Positions 58,750-64,000 of a stretch of 64,000 bases of DNA are shown one piece after another. This stretch comes from an uncultured Pelagibacteraceae bacterium (GTDB taxonomy: Bacteria; Pseudomonadota; Alphaproteobacteria; Pelagibacterales; Pelagibacteraceae), in contig CACOKN010000001.1 of NCBI GenBank assembly GCA_902627805.1, positions 1-64,000 of the forward strand. The letters are read 5' to 3'. Numbering within the stretch: the first letter of the stretch is position 1; every line of letters starts with the position of its first letter. The notes under the pieces are model-generated. The model worked only from the letters and a program-made list of their open reading frames with translations. It ran no database searches and had not been told where the DNA came from. Both the position numbers and the translations under genes were made by a program.

Positions 58750-59718
58750 ATGAGCTTACGTCAAATCGATTTTTCAAAGGTTCTAAATGATGATCAAGTT
58801 TACGATCACATGATGGCAAATTACGAACAGCTTGGTAGAGATTGGATTGTCCATCAATGGAACTGGATAAACAATACTTATGCAGCGTTTAAAGATCATT
58901 ATAAATACTTAATTATTATTTCTTTAGTTGAAAAGACTTTGCAGTTTTATGATCAAATGAATATCCAATATACCTTTGATCAATTTTATTCCAAATCAAA
59001 TCTTCAAATAGATAAATTTAGTATAACCGAGCTTTGTGACAAACTTCAATTACCGAAAGAAACTGTAAGACGAAAAGTTTTAGAGCTTGAAAAATTAGGT
59101 GTTTTAAAAAGACAAAAAAAACAAATTATAATTGATCGTTCAATATTTCCTCAAATCAAGCCTGAAAGACAAGTAAAATCATCTGCAAAATATATCAATT
59201 TAGTATCTGGGGTTTTTAATAGCGAAAAAATTTATTCAAAAAAACTAGATATCAAATTAATTGAAAATACAATTAAAAAAAACTTTAGTATTTGCTGGAG
59301 ATGGTTTTATCGAATGCAGATCCCAATAGTAATAGGTTATCATGATATGTTCGAAGATGTTGCTACTTTTCATGTCTGGGGGACTATTGCTATGAACCAA
59401 GCGTTTAATTATAAAAGTACAAATGTTGAATTTTTAACTCCAGATTATGTAAATTTTAATAAAGGTTTAATTGAAGGTAAGGGATCAGAGTCCGGGGTTA
59501 GTGCTATGTCAATATCAGATATGACAACTATCCCTAGGGCAACAGTTATAAGAAAATGTAAATATCTAATGAAAAATAATTACATTAAGTTGAATGAAAA
59601 AAAGCAATATGTTCTTACTGGTTTTAATACAAGAGCGGTTTTGCCCTATCAAAGAGAAATATTTAAAAATAAAGCAAAATTTTTGCGTAAAATACTCAAT
59701 CTTATTACTATTTCCTAA
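58750..59718 (+). CDS. Putative transcription regulator with two winged-helix domains
   Basis: 322 residues from the ATG at 58750. An upstream in-frame TTG at 58705 is the promoter's -35, not a start. Two winged-helix motifs are visible: FSITELCDKLQLPKETVRRKVLELEKLGVLKR (90-121) and SAMSISDMTTIPRATVIRKCKYLMKNNYIKL (251-281). The parts before each (about 15-85 and 165-245) are helical, aromatic-rich and look like a duplicated unit. I recognise no named family. Tandem DNA-reading heads match the tandem operator in its own promoter, suggesting autoregulation; other targets may be the small membrane gene and the BASS transporter next door. Confidence 0.75.
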   Translation: MSLRQIDFSKVLNDDQVYDHMMANYEQLGRDWIVHQWNWINNTYAAFKDHYKYLIIISLVEKTLQFYDQMNIQYTFDQFYSKSNLQIDKFSITELCDKLQLPKETVRRKVLELEKLGVLKRQKKQIIIDRSIFPQIKPERQVKSSAKYINLVSGVFNSEKIYSKKLDIKLIENTIKKNFSICWRWFYRMQIPIVIGYHDMFEDVATFHVWGTIAMNQAFNYKSTNVEFLTPDYVNFNKGLIEGKGSESGVSAMSISDMTTIPRATVIRKCKYLMKNNYIKLNEKKQYVLTGFNTRAVLPYQREIFKNKAKFLRKILNLITIS

Positions 59719-59766
59719 AATTAATTTTTTTGTTACAAAGTAAAATATTTTTTTTGGGGGAAAATT

Positions 59767-60615
59767 ATGGATATAGTAACGTCTATTGCACCAATTGCAT
59801 TAGCTTTGATAATGTTAGGACTTGGACTTGGTTTAACTTTAACAGACTTTAAAAGAGTAATTACATCTCCAAAAGATTTTTTTATAGGAATTATTTGTCA
59901 ATTAATTCTTTTACCAATAGTTGCATATATCATAGTTTTAGTTTTAAGGTTGCCAATCGAAATAGCTTTAGGTTTGATGATTATTGCTGCTGCCCCTGGA
60001 GGAGTAACCTCCAATGTTTTAACAAAATTTGCAAATGGTGATGTTGCACTATCAATTTCTTTAACAGCAGTTGGTAGTTTAATAAGTATTATTTCTGTAC
60101 CCTTCATCGTCTTTACTTCTGCAAATTTAATGGGGGTTGATGAGATTTCTAAAAATATAAGCATGACAGGCATTGCATTAAAAATGGCATTAGTCGTAAC
60201 TGTGCCAGTTATCATAGGTATGATTATAAGAAAATTAGCAGATAATTTTATTTCATCTAAAATAAATATAGTAAACAAAATTACCGGATTTTTATTTTTA
60301 ATTGTCTTTGCTGCTATTTGGATTGAAGAAAGAGAAAATATTTTCTCATATCTTGCTCAAGCTGGAATAGCTGTTTTAATTTTAAATGTATCAATGATGA
60401 CTTTAGCATATTTTATAGCTCAAAGTTTTGTAACCGCCACTGCTCAAAAAAAATGTATTTCCTTAGAATGTGGGCTACAAAATGGAACTTTAGCTGTATT
60501 TGTTGCAACTCAAATTTTTAATGATGTTGCATATGTAGTACCTACTGCTGCTTATGCCTTAATAATGTATATTACTGGTTTTATCTTTATTTACATTTTA
60601 AAAAATCAATCTTAA
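59767..60615 (+). CDS. Bile acid:sodium symporter (BASS) family transporter
   Basis: 282 residues, eight to ten membrane helices. LALIMLGLGLGLTLTDFKRV and the core ALGLMIIAAAPGGVTSNVLTKFANGDVALSISLTAVGSL are the BASS sodium-site motif (AAxPGGxxSN), and LECGLQNGTLAVFVA is the second conserved helix crossing. In marine bacteria such proteins carry organic anions such as pyruvate or keto acids; the substrate here is unknown. GGGGG just upstream of the ATG acts as Shine-Dalgarno. It converges on the dehydrogenase gene with no gap. Confidence 0.9.
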   Translation: MDIVTSIAPIALALIMLGLGLGLTLTDFKRVITSPKDFFIGIICQLILLPIVAYIIVLVLRLPIEIALGLMIIAAAPGGVTSNVLTKFANGDVALSISLTAVGSLISIISVPFIVFTSANLMGVDEISKNISMTGIALKMALVVTVPVIIGMIIRKLADNFISSKINIVNKITGFLFLIVFAAIWIEERENIFSYLAQAGIAVLILNVSMMTLAYFIAQSFVTATAQKKCISLECGLQNGTLAVFVATQIFNDVAYVVPTAAYALIMYITGFIFIYILKNQS

Positions 60616-63060
60616 TCAGGAATTTTTAAAATCTGTCCGTTTTAGGGGCTTTGATTGAAATAATATAGGATATTTTTTTTTCTCAACTTCGATAAACAAA
60701 TTTTTAGAGTTGAGTTCGTCGTCTTTAAAATCATTTTTAATATAGCCGAAAACTAAATTTTTTTTAAAATTGAATGAATAGTTTCCAGAAGTTGATCTTC
60801 CTATAATTTTATCCTCCATGTAAATTGGTTCATCATGAAGCAATAATGGTTCTCCTGGTTTACTTTCTTTAAGTGTAAACATTGCAAATCTACTTTTAAT
60901 TTTATTATTTTTTATTTTCTCTAATGATTTTTTACCAACAAAATCTATTTTTTTGTTATAGCTAATTGCAAAAGATAAACCAGCTTGATACTGGTTTTCT
61001 TCTGGTGAGATATCATGACCCCAGTGTAAAAATCCACTTTCCATTCTCATAATATCCATGGCATGCATACCACAATTAGAAAGATTAAAATTCTTGCCTT
61101 TTTCAATTAGCGACTCGTATATTTTTTTTGACTGATTGAATTTTACATATAATTCATAACCTAATTCACCAACATAAGATAATCTTTGTGCCCAAATATT
61201 TATTCCATTGATTTGAATATATTTTGCAGTGCCAAATTTAAATTCTTCATTATCAAAGTTATTATTGCTTAATGTTTTCATTAAATCACGACTTTTTGGC
61301 CCAAATAAACCAAAAACACAATAATCATCAGTTACATCAATTAAATCAATATCATCCGCAAGGTGTTTTCTTATATGAAACTTATCTCTTTCTCTTGTTG
61401 CTGCTGAACTAATAATTCTAAAATGATTATCATCAATACAAACTACTGTCAGGTCGGTCTCAATACCCCCGTCAGTATTTAGCATATGTGTATAAGTACA
61501 TTTTCCAATTTCTTTTTTAATATTAGCCGTACAAATTTTTTGTAATTCTTGATGTGCCTTGTCTGATTTAATTTCAAATTTTGAGAAAGGTGTAAGATCA
61601 AATAAACCTACATTTTTTATCGTATTACTAGTCTCATACTCTGCAGATGGATACCAATTTTGATAGTTATAACTATATTCATAGTTGGAAATTTCACCAT
61701 CAAGTGCAAACCACATTGGTCTTTCATAACCACCTGAAACCCCAAAGCATGCCCCAAAACTTTTTAATTCATCATGATAAGGGAGTATTTTAACATTTCT
61801 AGAAGTCTTGTGCTGCTTAAACGGCCAGTGCATTCCATACAAGTCACCTAACGACTCAGTAATTCTTTTTTTTATGAATCCCAATTCTGAATGGAATTTT
61901 TGAAATCTTTTAATATCATAACAAAAAATATCCTCATTAATATGTCCTGTCATGAGCCATTCTGCTGTAACTTTACCAACACCACCCCCACTACCTATTC
62001 CAATACTATTTAAACCACAGCATACAAAAAAATTTTTGATCTCTGGCACTTCTCCTAATAATGTATTTGTATCAGGAGTAAAAGACTCTGGACCTGAAAA
62101 AAATTTTCTAATTCCTGCCTTTTCTAAAACTGGAAATCTTTTAATGGCTGATGCTAAATAGGGCTCAAAATGCTCAAAATTTTCTTGAAATTCACCAAAA
62201 GAAAAGTCTTCTGGAACTTTGTTTGTTTTATCCCAGGCAGGAATTGAATGTCCTTCAAATATACCAACTAGTATCTTTCCAGCGTCTTCTTTAATATATG
62301 TTCTGTTATCAAAATCTCTCACTACTGGTAAAGTTTTTGATAAATTTTCTATTGGCTCTGTTATTATATAAAAATGCTCCGCTGGATAAAGCGGTATACT
62401 TACTCCAGCTTTTTCTCCTATTTGTCTTGACCACATTCCTGAGGCTAAAACAATATATTCACAATCAATTTTTTGACCATTTACTTTTACACCAGAAATT
62501 TTTCCATCTTTAGTCAAAACTTCCTCAACCGGTGACTTCTCAAAAATTTGTGCACCCTCTTGTCTTGCTGCTTTAGCTAACATGTGAGTTACTCCTGAGG
62601 GATCAGCTGCACCATCACCTGGCATTAAAATTCCACCAATAACATTTTCGGTATTTACAATTGGATAATCTTTTTTAATTTGATTTTTATCTAAAATTCT
62701 TACATCAACATCATAAAGCTGAGCTGTTGTTGCTTGTCTTTGTAGTTCTTGCCATCTACCTTTTGTTTCCGCTATTGAAAGAGCGCCGTTTAATCTTAAT
62801 CCAGCTGAATGATCAACTTTTTTCTCAAGCTCTTTATATAAATCTAATGTGTATTTTCTAATTTTAGTAATTGCTGCTGAAGGACCTAATTGACTAACAA
62901 GTCCTGCTGCATGCCAAGTTGTGCCTGATGTTAATTGATCTCTCTCTAAGAGAACTGTGTCTTTCCATCCAAATTTAGCTAAATGATAAGCAACAGAGCA
63001 ACCTACCACTCCACCTCCTATCACAACAACTTTGGTGCTACTTGGAAGTTTTTTTTCCAT
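60616..63060 (-). CDS. Dimethylglycine/sarcosine dehydrogenase-like FAD enzyme with GcvT domains
   Basis: 814 residues. The FAD domain starts VVVIGGGVVGCSVAYHLAKFG (11-31), with H50 in SGTTWHAAGL at the place of the covalent-FAD histidine of DMGDH. After the DAO and FAO_M parts (to about 430) come GcvT and GcvT_C domains (YTHMLNTDGGIETDLTV, YVGELGYELYV, MDIMRMESGFLHWGHDI), which bind tetrahydrofolate and capture formaldehyde. It demethylates an N-methyl amine such as dimethylglycine or sarcosine, fitting methylated-amine use in SAR11. Exact substrate not determined. It follows ald by 4 bases. Confidence 0.9.
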   Translation of the reverse strand: MEKKLPSSTKVVVIGGGVVGCSVAYHLAKFGWKDTVLLERDQLTSGTTWHAAGLVSQLGPSAAITKIRKYTLDLYKELEKKVDHSAGLRLNGALSIAETKGRWQELQRQATTAQLYDVDVRILDKNQIKKDYPIVNTENVIGGILMPGDGAADPSGVTHMLAKAARQEGAQIFEKSPVEEVLTKDGKISGVKVNGQKIDCEYIVLASGMWSRQIGEKAGVSIPLYPAEHFYIITEPIENLSKTLPVVRDFDNRTYIKEDAGKILVGIFEGHSIPAWDKTNKVPEDFSFGEFQENFEHFEPYLASAIKRFPVLEKAGIRKFFSGPESFTPDTNTLLGEVPEIKNFFVCCGLNSIGIGSGGGVGKVTAEWLMTGHINEDIFCYDIKRFQKFHSELGFIKKRITESLGDLYGMHWPFKQHKTSRNVKILPYHDELKSFGACFGVSGGYERPMWFALDGEISNYEYSYNYQNWYPSAEYETSNTIKNVGLFDLTPFSKFEIKSDKAHQELQKICTANIKKEIGKCTYTHMLNTDGGIETDLTVVCIDDNHFRIISSAATRERDKFHIRKHLADDIDLIDVTDDYCVFGLFGPKSRDLMKTLSNNNFDNEEFKFGTAKYIQINGINIWAQRLSYVGELGYELYVKFNQSKKIYESLIEKGKNFNLSNCGMHAMDIMRMESGFLHWGHDISPEENQYQAGLSFAISYNKKIDFVGKKSLEKIKNNKIKSRFAMFTLKESKPGEPLLLHDEPIYMEDKIIGRSTSGNYSFNFKKNLVFGYIKNDFKDDELNSKNLFIEVEKKKYPILFQSKPLKRTDFKNS

Positions 63061-63064
63061 TTAA

Positions 63065-64000
63065 TTAATTTCTGATTGCTTCTCCTGGATTAACATATTC
63101 ATGTCCAAAAACATCTGCAACCGCTTTATAAGTCACATGACCCTTGTGAACATTTAGTCCCGCTAGAAAGTTTTTATCTTCACCAAGAGCTTTTTGATAA
63201 CCTTTGTTAGCTAATTTTACCAAATATGGAAGTGTTGCTTTATTTAATGCGATAGTTGACGTTCTTGGAACTCCACCTGGCATATTAGCTACACAATAAT
63301 GAATAACATTATCCACTATAAAAGTTGGATCATTAAAAGTTGTAGGTTTACTTGTTTCTACACACCCACCTTGATCGATTGCAACATCAACAATTACAGA
63401 GCCTCTTTTCATTAATTTAAGCATATCTTTAGTAACCAACTTTGGCGCCTCTGCACCAGGAATTAAAACTCCACCCACAATTAAATCAGCTTCAGCCACT
63501 AACTTTTTTAAGTCTATCTTGTCACTTTGTTCTGGAATAATTTTATCTCCAAACATTTCGACTAATTGTTTTAATCTTGCCTCTGATTTATCGACAACAT
63601 GAACTTTTGCCTTCATACCAGTTGCAATAGTTGCTGCATTCTCACCAACAACTCCTCCACCTAAAATCAAAACATTAGCTGGTTCTCCACCAGGAGCACC
63701 TCCAAGTAATATTCCTCTGCCCTTTTGATTTTTTTCTAAACAATGTGCTCCAGCCTGGACAGACATACGACCTGCTACAGCACTCATAGGAGCAAGCAAT
63801 GGAAGTCGACCATTATCATCTGTTACAGTTTCATAAGCAATATTTATACTTTTTGTTTTTACTAAACCCTCAGTTAATTCTTTTGCTGCAGCTAAGTGAA
63901 GATAAGTGTAAACAATTTGATTTTCTCTAATCATTTCAACTTCGACTTTTTGGGGTTCTTTAACTTTGACAATTATCTCAGCATCATTAAAAATGTCTGA
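63065..64000 (-). CDS. ald: Alanine dehydrogenase, partial (5' end outside window)
   Basis: The frame is open from the right edge, so 311 C-terminal residues are seen. The first include DAEIIVKVKEPQ, with the catalytic Lys of Ald, then YTYLHLAA with the catalytic His, VLILGGGVVGENAATIATGM (NAD loop), and VDVAIDQGGCVETSKPTTF and NMPGGVPRTST. It interconverts alanine with pyruvate and ammonia. Only about 60 residues are missing at the N-terminus. Ending 4 bases before the DMGDH-like gene, it may channel nitrogen with it. Confidence 0.95.
   Translation of the reverse strand, partial: SDIFNDAEIIVKVKEPQKVEVEMIRENQIVYTYLHLAAAKELTEGLVKTKSINIAYETVTDDNGRLPLLAPMSAVAGRMSVQAGAHCLEKNQKGRGILLGGAPGGEPANVLILGGGVVGENAATIATGMKAKVHVVDKSEARLKQLVEMFGDKIIPEQSDKIDLKKLVAEADLIVGGVLIPGAEAPKLVTKDMLKLMKRGSVIVDVAIDQGGCVETSKPTTFNDPTFIVDNVIHYCVANMPGGVPRTSTIALNKATLPYLVKLANKGYQKALGEDKNFLAGLNVHKGHVTYKAVADVFGHEYVNPGEAIRN

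Noticed and set aside
59898-60278. 126-codon minus-strand frame
   Set aside because: Antisense to the BASS transporter gene, which has clear family motifs; the shadow is Ile/Thr-rich with none.

Overview
The window looks like a streamlined, AT-rich alphaproteobacterial chromosome of the SAR11 group (Candidatus Pelagibacter type). The basis is the low G+C visible by eye (not computed), Lys/Ile/Asn-rich proteins, start and stop codons that overlap or touch in most operons, and the gene set: a PurS/PurQ/small PurL purine operon, a PrpD-PrpB-PrpC methylcitrate block, TctABC, GcvT-fused FAD dehydrogenases, alanine dehydrogenase and many small-solute transporters. This is inference from content; no rRNA is present to confirm it. 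One tRNA (Met, CAT) is present. No CRISPR array, IS element or prophage was seen.

Layout. 1-3.9 kb: edge of a surface-polysaccharide region (partial polytopic membrane protein, zinc-finger sugar C-methyltransferase type, GT2, Gfo/Idh oxidoreductase). 3.9-12.3 kb: GGCT-like protein, CinA N-domain, then sfsA-map-purB-purC-purS-purQ-purL-bolA-grxD. 12.3-21.3 kb, minus strand: rpsD, a TrmJ-like methyltransferase, cimA, cysS, nadE, class II DAHP synthase, glmS and a free-standing GlmU acetyltransferase domain. 21.4-25.6 kb: gph and the propionate block prpD-prpB-prpC. 25.7-29.4 kb: FkbM methyltransferase and nrdAB with two NrdR-box-like sites upstream. 29.4-37.9 kb: phosphomannomutase/phosphoglucomutase, a very charged helical protein, a candidate small RNA, TauE, dusA, rpoZ, MFS, a beta-hydroxyacid dehydrogenase and a PNPOx-like flavoprotein.

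37.8-40.1 kb is the most unusual part. It holds small orphan-type genes (DUF805, a 38-residue membrane peptide, an ABM monooxygenase, a YdjM-like membrane protein, an 89-residue two-helix protein and a T4 Imm-like superinfection-immunity protein). The 3' end of the PNPOx-like gene recurs as a remnant, and three copies of a hairpin element with the core CAACAGAACGCCC sit at the gene boundaries. I read it as an accessory insertion spot with possible cassette boundaries.

40.1-51.2 kb: gamma-carbonic-anhydrase-like protein, redoxin, GT4, TctABC transporter, an AbrB-type membrane protein, GT9, DUF6165, an M24-fold hydrolase lacking most metal ligands, and a polar amino-acid/opine-type ABC transporter without an adjacent ATPase. 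51.2-55.4 kb is a coherent polyamine/MTA module: a SpeD-SpeE fusion, a class II aldolase, MtnA, MtnP and divergent Apt. Aminopropyl transfer makes methylthioadenosine (MTA); MtnP and MtnA convert its sugar, the aldolase may cleave it, and Apt recovers adenine. 55.4-58.0 kb: more surface-sugar genes. 58.0-64 kb: tRNA-Met, two small membrane proteins, a double winged-helix regulator with its own repeated operator and promoter, a BASS-family transporter, a dimethylglycine-dehydrogenase-like enzyme and alanine dehydrogenase running off the right edge.
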